From contig NC_089447.1 in the NCBI RefSeq assembly GCF_026210795.1, forward strand, positions 4,032,501 through 4,096,500: DNA of 64,000 nt, in the 5' to 3' direction. Source of the stretch: Rhizophagus irregularis. Lineage: Eukaryota > Glomeromycota > Glomeromycetes > Glomerales > Glomeraceae. The position numbers and the translations under genes were made by a program. The notes under the pieces were generated by a model. It saw only the letters and a program-made list of their open reading frames with translations, made no database searches and was not told where the DNA came from. The first letter of the stretch is position 1; every line of letters starts with the position of its first letter. Positions 1-11,592 of the stretch are shown piece after piece.

Positions 1-121
1 CACGTTACTGACTGTGTGAATGAGCAACTTTTGTAATGCTTTAACAGCTGGATCATTTGCTGAAACCACCCGAAATTACACACACCCAACAAGACTCTAA
101 CGTAACTTTAGTAACACTAAC
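1..121 (-). other. possible edge-truncated exon and intron
   Basis: On the minus strand a GT-AG stretch (121 to 60, with a TTACTAA branch-like site) is followed by an open stretch from 59 to the window edge. That stretch could encode about 20 residues resembling an ordinary helical protein segment (NDPAVKALQKLL). The upstream minus-strand open frame (341-117) is low-complexity, serine/leucine-rich sequence and looks more like a leader or UTR than protein. The gene, if real, continues outside the window, so the product cannot be named. Weak support. Confidence 0.2.
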
Positions 122-721
122 CTAATGTCTCGTTGAAGAGGGAGAAGACGAAGGAAAGGGAAAGGGAAAGAGAAAGAGTATATATATTTGAGATTTTTTT
201 TTTCAATATAAGAATGTTCCAGCTCAATTGCTTATTAACTTCTGGATTTTCTGAAAAGTTAGGGAGGGAAGAAGGTAAACGAAGGAAGAACAAGAGGAAA
301 TAAATGGAAGGTCGACCCGAAGAAAAAGAGAAGGCTTTCAAAAAAGCATCGATGATGATGTTTTAACTGTTGATTACTTGATACGTGACACAAAGTTCAA
401 TTAGCATATTGGATCCCCGGAAGTGTCAAAATCAGGCATGTGATTATTTGTGAAATATAAACATATAAACAACATTCTGATTGGATACTAATTGTGGCGA
501 TCATTCATTATCTAAATTAACAGTTCGCCGTATTACTATTAAACGTTGGAAATAAAATCTATTAACAATATATTAATTGATTTTTTTGATTCACTAATGA
601 TTGTTATAATTAAGATTTAATTTATTTATTATTATTTGTTATTTATTATTACTTATTATATGTTCTAAACATAAAGTAAAATTTTCTTTTCGTCCAAAGG
701 CATAAATTTTAATATAAAAAA
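122..721. other. AT-rich intergenic sequence
   Basis: I see no gene, RNA or recognisable repeat here apart from poly-purine low complexity at about 140-200 and TTATTA-rich sequence at about 620-660. Confidence 0.5.
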
Positions 722-992
722 TATGATGCTATTCACCATCTATACATTATCTTTACTATACATAAAAAATAAAAAATGATAACTAGCGGTAGGACTTCGA
801 GGTAGTCATTTTACACTGGTGATGCTAACCATAATAAGCATACTTTGATTGAATCTACCAAGCGAGAGGTCCACACCTTCTATATAATCAGAAGTATGAT
901 ACTCCTCCGTAGCAAGTCCTATTGACCCCTTCTTCTCGGACTGGTGCTATTCACCACCTGTTAGACTTCATTGGAATATCATGTCCTTCTAT
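722..992 (+). repeat. 270-bp dispersed repeat, copy 1 (inverted partner of 6284-6552)
   Basis: This stretch is the near-perfect reverse complement of 6284-6552. Shared landmarks are GATGCTATTCACCA at one end, ACTAGCGGTAGGACTTC, and AGACTTCATTGGAATATCAT at the other end. Homology stops abruptly beyond 992 and before 722. The two copies flank a 5.8-kb segment holding two genes, so they could be the termini of a composite element, or simply two insertions of one short repeat. I found no convincing target-site duplication outside them. Confidence 0.75.
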
Positions 993-1074
993 AAATTTTC
1001 ACTAAAAAGTGGCCTTTATTTACCTATAAAATAAATAGTAAAGATAAAGTAAGTGAGAAGTCTATCAATTGCTG

Positions 1075-1365
1075 CCTCTGCTTTGTTAGTGGTCCATTAA
1101 AATGATTACTTGGGATACTCACTTAATGATAACATAAACTCCAATCCTAAATGTCTTACCTATTTTTTAATTCTACCTTAGTATGAGTCCTGTTATATCT
1201 TCTATACCCGTTAGAGACCGTCTAAAAAAGAGAAAACTGAAGAGTTAGTAAATGTTTTGTTAAAGAAATGAAGAAAAAACTACTTACCCGAAATCCTATA
1301 CTCAAAGACGCTTAAAAAAGTAAAAAATGAAGTGTTAGTAAAAGGAAACAAAAAAGAATTTTTTT
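1075..1365 (-). ncRNA. exon-intron array (minus), short copy
   Basis: On the minus strand there is a clear intron-like stretch from 1287 to 1222 (66 nt). It has donor GTAAGT, branch-like TTACTAAC, a pyrimidine run and acceptor TAG. A second TACTAAC plus pyrimidine tract plus AAG acceptor lies just upstream (about 1345-1308), so the 20-nt stretch between them is a micro-exon. The flanking sequence has stop codons in all frames. The layout matches the larger arrays at 6807-7520, 12918-13856 and 47178-47745. Transcription is inferred only from splice signals. Confidence 0.5.
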
Positions 1366-2015
1366 TTAAAAAAATACACACATATTTGCCGAATGAGATC
1401 TAACATATTATAGATAGCCATTTTAAGTAGATTTTGATATACTGTGATGGGATTTTCATGAAGATCACCAATAACCGAATGAGAAGTATTAATGAAAGAT
1501 TAGAAAAAACCTAAATTTTCTTTAATTTCGTTGGTAAGTGATTTTATAACTGAAGAAAGTTATTGTATTTAGGAGATCTAGGGTTTTAAAAATAAGTTTT
1601 TTAATGACAGAAAAAGAGAAGAAGGCATTTTAAGCTTATTTATTCCGCTTTTGAATTTTTAACTTTGATCTTTTACTCCATCTTTGAATTTTGATTATTT
1701 AACTAAACCCCAGAAATTTGTAGACGTTATTTGAAAATAATTAATAATTTTAATAATCGTATACTTAGTAACATCACTAACATTACATGCATGATGAGTG
1801 AATTTACTCTTTTAACAAAATATAACTGCATTAAGCTATACAGAAGTCTACAAGTGAATTAAAATGGATTTATTTATTATTTATTATAAAAAAGGAGATC
1901 CAATCTCAACCAAATTAATCAAATAGAATTGAAAAAAAAAGAGGTCAACAAAGAGCTAACAAAAGCAAAACCTAGGATAAAATTTTTCAAACTTTCTCTT
2001 GCTTTGTAACGTGGT
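1366..2015. other. AT-rich spacer
   Basis: No gene seen. Poly-A/T runs and a few isolated GTAAGT- or TACTAAC-like words that could be decayed array units. Confidence 0.4.
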
Positions 2016-2510
2016 CTAATCAGATTTCGTATTACTTTCCTATATATGAATTTTATAGAATGAATAAAAAATTTTATCAAAAAATAAATAATAAAAATTT
2101 ACCTTGTTCTTTTGTTCCATTTCACACTTGAAATACTCATCCAAACTTTTAAATGATGGTTGAGGAAACTGTGATGATTGTGATTGTTGTGAAGATGGTT
2201 GTGACGTATTTATATATGTTTTCAAACTATTTAAATATTGTTTTTCCTTCATATCTTTTATTTGTTTAGTATAGAAATCAATCCATTTCAACAAATTTTG
2301 TTTTTCACGTTCAGATTTCATATATTCATCAATTACTTTTTCTTTAGCTTCTTCAATAAATTTTTTAAGTTTCTGCACTTCAATTTGCAAGTCACCTATT
2401 TCTTCCTCTTTGGCTTTTATTTGTTTTATGTGAGACGTTTTCTTTAACTTTTGTCGTTGTCGTAGGCGAGTGATTCCATTTCTTCGTGACGCCTTTGAAG
2501 GTTTACCCAT
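2016..2510 (-). CDS. basic coiled-coil protein, two exons
   Basis: Exon 1 runs 2510-2103 (136 codons). An intron follows at 2102-2040 (63 nt, GTAAAT to ATAG). Exon 2 (2039-2016) adds ESNTKSD and a stop, giving 143 residues. Without splicing the frame would run into an AT-rich tail, so the spliced model is preferred. The N-terminus is very basic (residues 1-30, many K/R, motif RLRQRQKLKK). Residues 30-95 form a charged heptad-like coiled coil. Residues 105-125 are rich in Q and S. The basic region followed by a coiled coil recalls bZIP proteins, but the NxxxAxxSR signature is absent, so no DNA-binding role is claimed. The ATG at 2510 is the first in the frame. The zinc-finger gene lies upstream on the same strand, and both sit between the inverted repeats at 722 and 6552. 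Confidence 0.6.
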
Positions 2511-2516
2511 ATTGGA

Positions 2517-3198
2517 AACAAAAAATAAAGAAATAAAGAACCAGATATTTAAAAAAGATTTTTTTTTTTTATCAAAAAAAAAATGTGGAGGATTTCCATA
2601 AACTTAAATCCCATAATTTCATCAGTATAAATAAATATATAATTCTTTCTCCTTATTCTTCAGTATTTATACTCCCTCTTATGAAGGAGAATATGTCTAT
2701 AGGTAGACTTTTTTCCCATGTCTTCAGATAGGGTAATAAAATTCGCCATGTAGTCCTCGTTCATAAGTTGTATTACTTTTTTTATATTAGAGCGGGTGGT
2801 GGTGTGACGGATTTTATAATCACTTGATTAGAAAATCTGATTGGATATTATTTTATTTATATGATCAATATGTGACTTAGCCGATCTCTTCACAACGCAT
2901 TCAATACTTTTTTATATTTAAACCAATAATAGAATCGTTCTTCATGGATTTTTATTGGGTATTGCCTCTCAAGAAGATATAGAAGTGCATTTATTTTTAG
3001 ATTAAAAAAGACTCTCATTTAACATTAAAAAAACTGGTAAAAACACTTTTTATTGAAACTTTTCCTGAGCGTCTTTTGTTAATTTTTTTTGTGGGAAAGA
3101 TATATAAATTTAATAAATTTAATGTTGAACCTTTAAAAAATAAGTTTAATTACATGTATATAAATTTTTATATCTAAATTATTTTTTATTTTTTTTTT
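2517..3198. other. AT-rich intergenic sequence
   Basis: No gene seen. This is promoter-proximal sequence of the coiled-coil gene plus the 3' flank of the zinc-finger gene, with poly-A/T runs. Confidence 0.4.
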
Positions 3199-3831
3199 TC
3201 AAATATACAATCCTCTTGATACAAAAAAATGTATGTACATAAATCCACCATTATGTACATTTTTTTTAGCATCAATGTCTTTTTTTTGCTTCCATTCAAC
3301 TATGAGTTCTCCATAAGAATATTTTGGATTCTTGATTGCCTTTTTTAATCTAAGTTTACTTAATGGGCTCTCTTCTTGGTTTTGACTGCTTAATTGAACA
3401 AATGTTTTTTGATTTTGCTGATAATATTTCACCCCCCAATTGGAATCATCAAAAATATTGGATAATTCTTGATAACCTGTAGATCCGCGAAAAACACACT
3501 TTAATGCTCCAGTTCTTTTCGTATAATAGTGAATATAATTTTTAAAAATTTCTTTAAATAAATCCACTGGACAATCCATAGATACAGTTTGTAATCCAGT
3601 ATTTTTCTTTCCAAGTCGTCTATGAATCAAATAAACAATATTTTCTTTAAATTTATTAATTAAAAAACTTGGAATTTTTTCTTGTCTTGCAGGTATTTCA
3701 TTGTATTTACGGATTATATTTTTATGTTGAAAGAGACCACGACTAGACTTGAAACTTTTTTTGCAAACAATACATTCAGTGTTATTAATAATTATAAATG
3801 GAAGAGGAGGAATTTCATCTTCTTTATTCAT
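3199..3831 (-). CDS. zinc-finger protein of a lineage-expanded fungal family
   Basis: Single exon of 210 residues starting at the ATG at 3831 (MNKEDEIPP). The open frame extends upstream to 3924, but that part is hydrophobic, AT-driven sequence and is not conserved-looking, so I reject the longer start. Residues 20-45 hold a C-x2-C finger half followed by FKSSRGLFQHK, i.e. a degenerate C2H2 finger whose second His is not clear. The rest carries family signatures I recognise from many Rhizophagus predicted proteins: YLIHRRL, NYIHYYTKRTG, CVFRG, NWGVKYYQQNQ, ELIVEWK and a terminal MYIHFFV. Function is unknown. The high copy number of this family in the lineage suggests mobility or neofunctionalised cargo. 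The frame is intact. Confidence 0.75.
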   Translation of the reverse strand: MNKEDEIPPLPFIIINNTECIVCKKSFKSSRGLFQHKNIIRKYNEIPARQEKIPSFLINKFKENIVYLIHRRLGKKNTGLQTVSMDCPVDLFKEIFKNYIHYYTKRTGALKCVFRGSTGYQELSNIFDDSNWGVKYYQQNQKTFVQLSSQNQEESPLSKLRLKKAIKNPKYSYGELIVEWKQKKDIDAKKNVHNGGFMYIHFFVSRGLYI

Positions 3832-3924
3832 TATAAACCCGGAAACTAAAAGTTGAAGAAAAAAGGACCGGTTAAAAAAATAAGAAAAGAAAAAATACTT
3901 ACAGCATATCTTTAAACTTATCAC

Positions 3925-6283
3925 TAAACTTACCGTGTGTTTAAAAAAATAAAGTTTTAGTTCAGATCAAATAACTAAAATAAACAAGAGACGTCATAGA
4001 CGTCATGTGTATCATATGCGCCATGTGGTACTGTAATAAAAATAGAAAATCACGATCAATTCATAACTTATTTTATATATTTATATAATAAAATATTAAT
4101 CGTTTTAAGCTAATCTGCTTGAAATTTCACTGCTTTTTTTTATATCAGATTATGGAAAGCTGTTTATTTTTTTTTATTTTTTAGAGTCTTTTCTCATTCA
4201 TCATAGCAGTTTTTTGAAACTTTTTAACAGTAATTTAAAAAGAATATCTATTTTTCTGATTTTTTTATGAAGTCCGGTTGACCAAATGAGTGGAGTACAG
4301 TCATATGAAGTATTACGAAAATGTGATTTGTAAGAGTAATACGAAAAGGAGTGGTGTAAAAAAGTATAGTATATCACATGAAATAATCTACTCAACAATA
4401 TGATTTGTAAAATTGCGTATGTATAATAAATAATTATTGTATAATTTATTAAACTCTCCTGCAACTGATTTGATAATCGATAATAAAGTCAAAAAAAAGT
4501 CTTTCTTATTCCACGTAAAAGAAATATTATTTTTGTGTATATAGAATAATATTTCGCTAAAAGAAGCGCGTCAATTGAAATTGGCTAATTAAGAATTAGT
4601 ATTAATTAAAGATTTTAATAAAAAAATTCACAGTTGAGTATAAATAAATACAAATATACAATATTTTTTTCGTTTGATAATATACACTATTACAGTTGAG
4701 TATAGTTTTATTATCTAAATCATACACAAATATTGATTTCGCGCCATACTATACTTTTTTGGTTAACTCGATACCACTCCTTTTTTGTCTTACCGGATTT
4801 GTAAACCTACTATTATGTAATATTATATAACAAACACCTATTGTACATAAAATATACTATGAATTCGTTTTTGAATTTTAAACAATTTTTGCTTTTTAAT
4901 TTGTATTATAGAATTATCTAACATTTAAAAAGAACGTGAATTGAAAATAGAATATTTTAACTGTGAATATATAATGTACAATTAAATAATAAAAGTACAC
5001 AGGTATTAAGTTAAGTAGTACTGTATGGTAATACAAATTCGGACGGACTTCAATCCTTTTTGTTCGTACGTACGTTTCTAACAGATAAATTTAGTACGTA
5101 CGAATGCTTTAAAAAATTTTCGTACGACTTTGAATTTTCGTACAATTTTGAATTTTCATACATGATTTGTTTTTTAATAAAATACTATGTTAAAAAATAT
5201 AAATATATCAATAATACTCATAAATTTCCATTTTTTTTAACAATATTCAGTTCTATAATAATAAATTGACTCATAAAGTCATAATAATTATATAAACCTG
5301 TTCAAATTCAGGATTTACCAATTCAATTATAAAGTCGGATATATTATCAATATTCATATTTACAATTATTTTTCTTCTTCAAAGTAGTAAAGATTGTTTA
5401 TGACAAATATATAATAAATAAAACGCTAAAATCATTACATTACAAATATATAAATTAATCAGATCAATTATGTTATTCAAAATGTAATTGTACCATTTTC
5501 ATTATCGAAAGTTCTATTTCATGATGCTACGATGCAAAATTATTAGTACGGTAAATCAAAATTTATTTTTAATAGTCCGTTTGAGTACGGAAAAATTAAA
5601 AAATTTTTTCAGACGTACAGTACTATTTTGCTATATATTTTAGTGTACTTCAAAAATTTTATAACTGTACGTACTACTGAGTACAGTGTACTACTAGAGT
5701 ACCGTACTCAATCATTCGGTATAACGTAATGATGTTTGTTATATAATACTGAATATTCCCTATAATATTACTAAATTTAGAATAGTATTCCCATAAAAAT
5801 CCTTGTGTATTACTTAAACTGTCGCTTAATTAGGCAATTTGCCGTTAACTAGCCACTATTATATTCAGTTGAGAAAAAAAAATTTATTTTCGGCACCACC
5901 CAATTTTTTTTATTTCTCAATTTTTTTTTTATAAAATTTTTTTTTCTAATTTTTCAGAATGACTGGAATTTTGAACAAACAAACGAACTACAGTTAGTTC
6001 ATTTCATTTATTTTTTTTTTACTTTTCTTTTTATTATGAAGAATATATTAATATTTTTTTTCTTTTTTTTAAAGAACGAAAAAGAACGAACAGACAAAGT
6101 CCAAAATCGGTTCTATAACTATAGTACAGCCATATAGTCTAGTCAATTAATATCCCTACTTTCTATTTTATAGGCGTATAAAGTTCAATTTATCAAAATT
6201 TCACACTTCAATCTTTCAGGTTACTTTGAGTTAAATGGTAGAGAAGTGGGAAGGGGATAAACATTTCATTTTAGGGAAGCAGA
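3925..6283. repeat. gene-free AT-rich segment with weak inverted repeats
   Basis: No gene seen over 2.3 kb. A weak inverted pair shares ACTATACTTTTTT and CCACTCCTTTT words (about 4340-4375 and 4745-4785). GTAC-rich runs (CGTACGTACG and related words) occur at about 5065-5130 and 5580-5720, and poly-T tracts at 5870-6080. The predicted short open frames here are low-complexity chance frames. Confidence 0.4.
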
Positions 6284-6552
6284 ATTATAGAAGTACATGA
6301 TATTCCGATGAAGTCTAACAGGTGGTGAATAGCATCAGTCCGAGGAGAAGGGGTCAATAGGACCTGCTACGGAGGAATATCATACTTCTGATTGTATAGA
6401 AGGTGTGGACCTCTCGCTTGGTAGGTTCAATCAAAGTATGCATATTATGGTTAGCATCACCAGTGTAAATGACTACCTTGAAGTCCTACCGCTAGTTATT
6501 ACTTTATTATGTATAGTAAAAATAATGTATATAGTCATATGAATAGCATCAA
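6284..6552 (-). repeat. 270-bp dispersed repeat, copy 2 (inverted partner of 722-992)
   Basis: Reverse-complement copy of 722-992 with only scattered substitutions. In this orientation it reads GGTGGTGAATAGCATCAGTC near the start and ends at GAATAGCATCA. The copy contains GGTTCAATC, which resembles a pol III B box, but a matching A box at the right spacing is not convincing. It closes the 5.8-kb segment carrying the coiled-coil and zinc-finger genes. Confidence 0.75.
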
Positions 6553-6806
6553 ATTTTTTTTTAATAGAGTTATATCTGTTTCTGTAAACTGCAATGTAAT
6601 AAACGTGTTTTTATAAAAATGTGTATTTGCATCATACATATCACCTGACAATATTGAAGTAAATTCGTGTTATATTATTTAACCTTAAATTAAAAATTCC
6701 CATATCGTTTCTATGTTTATTAGATAAAAATTTTTATTTAACTATTTCAAAGAAAAATTTTAAAAAAGTCTTGAGATTAGTCCTAAGTCGACGTATTAAC
6801 CCGTTC

Positions 6807-7520
6807 CTATTAAAAAAAGAAAGAAAACGGTTAGTAATTGTTCAAATGAGAAAGAATTCAACAGTCTAAAAACACCCACTCACCACAGTCCGCTTGGGAA
6901 ATCCAGAATGAAATTCTATAAAATAAAAAAACGGTTAGTAACCGTTCTAGGAAAAGGAACTAACAGTCCAAAACCAACCTACTCACCATATAGAAGTTCA
7001 GAATGAAATGCTAAAAAAAAAGGAAAGAAAACAATTAGTAAGCGTTCAAGTGAGAAAGAATTCAATAGTTTAACACCACCCACTCACCACAAGTCCGCTT
7101 AGAAAATCCAGAATGAAATTCTAAAAAACAAAAAAACGGTTAGTAATCATTTTAGGAAAAGGAGCCAACAGTCCAACACCACTACTCACCACAAGTTCGC
7201 TTGGGAAGAGTCCAGGACGAAATGCTAAAAAAAAAAGAAAGGAATGGTCAATACCGTTCCTAGAAAGAAAATAAGAAAAAATCTGAACTCTACCTTAAAG
7301 AAAGTATATAAAAAGTTTACCAACCGACCCTATCTAAAAAAAATAAAAAGGAATGGTAAATACCGTTCTTAAAAGAAAAATGGAAAAAAAATTCTAAAAT
7401 TTACCTTAAAGGCATAAAAAAACATACCCGTTCCTATTTAAAAAGAAAAGGAAAAGGTATAGTTAAATACCATTTCTAAAGAAAAAAAAAATAAAAAAGT
7501 AAAAAAAAATCTTCGAAGCT
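6807..7520 (-). ncRNA. tandem exon-intron array on the minus strand
   Basis: Read on the minus strand, this is a chain of short exons and introns. Examples are introns 7087-7011 (77 nt), 6986-6916 (71 nt) and 6883-6807 (77 nt). Each has donor GTGAGT, an ACTAACCG-like branch region inside a short inverted repeat (CGGTTACTAACCG), a poly-pyrimidine tract and acceptor TAG. The exons between them are about 24-36 nt and are copies of one another (CATTTCATTCTGGA ... AAGCGGACTTGTG). Further units to 7520 use GTAAAT, GTAGAG or GTAAGC donors. The exons contain stops and carry no conserved frame, so a non-coding multi-intron transcript is the best reading. It points toward the minus-strand genes at 3831 and 2510 and could be their 5' leader. 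That link is inference. Confidence 0.6.
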
Positions 7521-9193
7521 TACCACAAAACGTAAAACTGGAATTATTAAAATTTTATTTTTTTGCCTCAGATCGAAATTGAGGCACCTCAGATTATCAA
7601 TAATTCACATTACGCACCTTACATGACGAATTCAATCTAAAGTGCGAACGAAGATTCATGTATTTAATGTATTTAAATTATCAGATTTATAATTAAGTTA
7701 AATCTGAAACAATTAGAATAAATCAATAATCAATCTTTTTAGTTTAGTCAGCCAATCAAAAAATTAAATAATCTCTGACATCATGACAGCGGCAAAAATT
7801 ATAATCATGTACAGTATTCTTCCGAAGAAATTTTCCTAATTCTACACAAGCTGAAGAAAAAATTTCACCCTAAGAATTACCATTCTTGGATTGAACCCGT
7901 GACTTAATAAATAAACATTGAACTTAAAATTTTTTGCAAGTATTTAGTTATTAAATTAGACTATATTATTTTATATCCTGCATACTACCGTGAAATTCGA
8001 AACTAGGATTTCCAACTCTTTCGTTCCATACTAAGATTACCGAGTTAATAGGTGCAAACCTGTTCATTTTACGTAAACAAACATTATATTATAATTCCAA
8101 CCTAAATTCTCTCGTTTTTTTCATTTTTTCTGACTCTTTACTAATCCAATTTCTAACCGCAGTTAATGTTTTAGGAACATCAACACCGTTATATAATCGA
8201 GATACCATTGATTGATTAAAACTAATATAATGTGTTGAATTACTCTTATTTCACGAGATACTCTATAATATTACTGTATATAATGATATATCTGATATTG
8301 TAGGTACTTTGAATTTCTATAGATACGTCTGAACTTAATCCAAAAATGGGTTCTTGGGGAAAATTTCTTCAGAAGAATACCTTCTTGAATCAACACTGCA
8401 TAAGTCATCGCACCCTACTGACCCCCTTGCTATAAAATATTTATTTATATTATGCAGAGGGGTGATGATTTGGTTACACGGGTCAGAAGGTAATTTTTGC
8501 ATAAACAACGTATAAAGCGTATAAAGTATAAATGTATAATCTATACGTGTCATATTACTATTTATTGAAAACTTGTTTTAAAACCTGCTTTTCTATATAC
8601 CGAGTTTTTGAAACCTGATTAGTAAATATTTTAATTGTAGTAAAAATACTGATTGTTACTTCACACTTTTTCAATCATATAAGAATTTTAAGAATTTGAA
8701 ACAAAAATAATAAATGCGAAACCTAACATCATCTATTTCGATAGCAAAATAACAAACGCACAAGTTTCTTTTTGGACAAACTCAGCTTTCATATCCTTGC
8801 ATACTCCACAAATTCATCTCGTAATATGCTGTATTATGTTATGTTATCCAATAACATTATTTGCAATAAAAAAATTAAGTGGTAAATACAAAATATATTG
8901 TGATAATTAAAATTACCTTCTTAAAGATTGTAATTATTTATTATTATTATTATTATTTTAGACTTTCAAAAAATGCAGGTTTAATTGGATTATTTTTACT
9001 GGTCATATTCAACTAGTATAAAATTTTCTTATACTGTAATACTACGTATAATGTATACTGTACTGTCTATAAACAAACAAATATTCTATTTTTGGTAATA
9101 TTGAATCTGACACGATTATTTATACAGCTATATTAGAGTTATATGATATAAAAAGTATGTAATTCAGTCCAAATTTAGCAGAAATAATTTTTT
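7521..9193. other. AT-rich intergenic sequence
   Basis: No gene seen. A TTA microsatellite lies at about 8938-8960. Two diverged copies of a TTCTTC-GAAGAAATTTTCC word occur in inverted orientation (7818 and 8358), the first next to a minus-strand GGGTTCAATCC that resembles a tRNA T-arm. This may be a decayed tRNA-derived repeat, but no tRNA fold could be completed. Confidence 0.4.
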
Positions 9194-9355
9194 TTGTTAT
9201 CGTCATCAATATTTTTTATCTTTGCCAATACTCCTTTATTTTCGTCAAGTCTTTGTCAATATTCTTTTCGTCAGGTCTTCATCAATACTCTTTTGTCTTC
9301 ATCAAGTTTCATCAATACTTTTTTATCTTTATCAAGTCTTCGTCAATACTTTTTT
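9194..9355 (+). repeat. imperfect minisatellite, CAT-CAA-TACT units
   Basis: Units of about 25-30 bases built on GTCATCAATACTCTTTT/GTCTTCATCAAG repeat about five to six times directly upstream of the transposase-like pseudogene. The open frame across it is a by-product of the repeat. Confidence 0.55.
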
Positions 9356-9404
9356 TTAATAATCTTTAAATTCCTATAAGTAGTATTTAATACTCTTAAA
9401 TACA

Positions 9405-11592
9405 ATGCCAAAAGTAAAAAGTAAAAAAATTGAAAATGTTCCTAAGGAAATTACCGACTATCCTAAAACAGATTCTATATTATATACAGATGGAAAAAGG
9501 AGTTATAATTACAAAATTAAGCAAGAAGGTTTATATCCTCAACCTCCAATATTGGCATATACCCAAGGAAAAAACAAATATAAAATTCCAAATGGATATT
9601 GTGTGGAAACTACTTGGGGTCGTGGGGAAAAAAAGAAAACTGTAAAGTGCTTTATTAATTATGTAGAAGGAAAGCCACTTTTTAAAATTATGTATGGTAT
9701 AAATTTCTCAGAAGAAGTCCAATCAAATATATCTTCAACAACAGCAGCAAATGCAGTTCTGAAGGTTAGCTTATCGAATTTTTTTTGTGTTAAAATCGAA
9801 TTAAATATATTTAATAATTAAATTTTATTATCTTTTTTTAGAAACTTTTTCCCTTAAATGAAAAATCATTAATTTCTGGAGTACATCTTTTTGGCATTCA
9901 TCTAATAACATTAAAGCAAGCTAGAGAAAACGTAAGAAGTACAAAGGAAAATAATATTCAATTAATATCACTTGAACATTGTAGTAAATCAACATTAAAT
10001 AAAAGGCAGCATAAATTTGGAAATCAATTGAAACAACATGTTCAAGTTGAAGGATCCAAAATCTATGGTAAAGATCAAGTTGTTCTTAAGCAAATTTCTT
10101 ATAGCATTAGAGATATGGATTTCCAAATTGATTATGAGGAAAAAAACGATATAAAAGAAAAAAAGCTTATTTCAGCAGTACAAGCTATTGATTTAAATTA
10201 TATTCCTCGTGAAGGTTATCGAGCATTAGCTGCAGTAGAATCTAATTTACAACGTGAATGGGCCATCTCTAAACAATGACTTAAATTAACAACAGAAATG
10301 AATCAGAAAATACCAATTACTCTTATCAATCTTCCATTGGATTTTGCTGAATATTCAAACTCTGAAATAGTTCAAAATATCAAAAAAGGTGGAACTCGGA
10401 GCGTTAAAGACATTTTAAAGTATATTGTACCCACCCTTATTTCTAATGAAATATTGGATATTAATAATCCAATTATCCACTTAAGAGTTTCTGGCGATGG
10501 CCGGAATGTAGGCAGAAAAATTAAGCATGTAATGGTAACCATAGCAATTTTGAATGACATACAAAATATCCATAAACCTGACCACCACTATACAACCATT
10601 CTCTTTTCAGGTGTGGAGAAATATGAGGTTTTAGAAATTATGATGGCATCTTTTATTAAAGAACTAGATGAAATAAAAAAAAATGGGCTAATGATTGGCG
10701 AAATTATATGGAATTTTGTACTTTATTTCAGTTCTGACTGGAAATTTTTATCCATATGTTTAGGATTCAATTCAGCAAATTCAAAATTTTTCTGCCCATG
10801 GTGCCAAGTATCAAAATATGACCAAGGTAATGATTGGAAAATAAGTAAGAAAATGGAAAACATTCATGAATATCCAGGTCATAATAGGAAGCCACTTTTT
10901 AATATGATTCCACTGGATAATTAGGTACCAGATGAACTTCATATTTTGCTTCGTATTTGGGATCGTCTCTAGTGTTTAGTTTTAGCCGAATTAAAAGAAT
11001 TTAATCAATTTGATGATATATGTCGTGATGAAATTGTTAAAGAAATGAATAGGATTGGTGTTAATTTCCAGTTTTGGCAAGAAAAATCCAATACGTGGAA
11101 CCACACATCATTGATGGGTGATGACAAAAAGAAAGTTTTAAAAAATTTTAACTTTAAGCGTATATTACCATCTTCACGTGCAAATGCAATCCGAGAATTA
11201 TGGGATCACTTTCATCAAATTTATCTCAATCTTAAATTGAAGAATTTTGATGCACAACAATTTCGATTCGAAGCCGAGGATTGGTTGGAATTATTTAAGG
11301 TATTATACATGCCAAGTGATATAACTCCATATATGCATGTTCTTGTCTGCCATATGTCCGAGTTTATGGAAAGACATAAACAATTTGGCATAAAGGCATT
11401 TTCGTGCGCGGCTGTTGAAAAAAAAATCACTAGCAAGTAACACATTTTTTTAGACAGACAATGAAAGATGGAGGGAAAAACAAAAAATCAGCAATAACTG
11501 ATATTCTTGAATATGAAAATAGGGTTCTATTTTATTTATTTGATAATGTTGAAACTTCAACACCAAAACCAAAAAAAATAAATTTAAAGTAA
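9405..11592 (+). pseudogene. dead transposase-like gene (GDGRNVGRK / CPWC family)
   Basis: Exon 1 (9405-9764) is joined by a GT-AG intron (9765-9841) to a long downstream frame starting at 9842 (KLFPLNEKSL). The frame then carries a TGA at about 10277, two TAGs near 10922 and 10970, and a frameshift plus TAG near 11415-11435. Beyond these breaks the homologous tail resumes (RQTMKDGGKNKK) to a stop at 11592. Recognisable blocks are SGDGRNVGRKIKHV, SICLGFNSANSKFFCPWC, VNFQFWQE, TSLMGDDKKKVL, and DITPYMHVLVCHM. I recall this block order from repetitive, transposase-like hypothetical proteins of sponges, cnidarians and Glomeromycotina; no catalytic triad is established. The N-terminal block (YVEGKPLFKIMYG) may be DNA-binding. 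Multiple lesions mark it as inactive. An exon-intron array follows on the same strand. I found no terminal inverted repeats. Confidence 0.7.

Noticed and set aside
117-341. 74-residue minus-strand frame
   Set aside because: Serine/leucine low complexity driven by a GAAAGGGAAAGG purine repeat; at best part of a leader of an edge gene.
7815-7915. Possible tRNA-derived SINE on the minus strand (GGGTTCAATCC)
   Set aside because: Upstream sequence only vaguely resembles tRNA arms, and the second copy near 8358 lacks the B box. Too weak to list as a gene.
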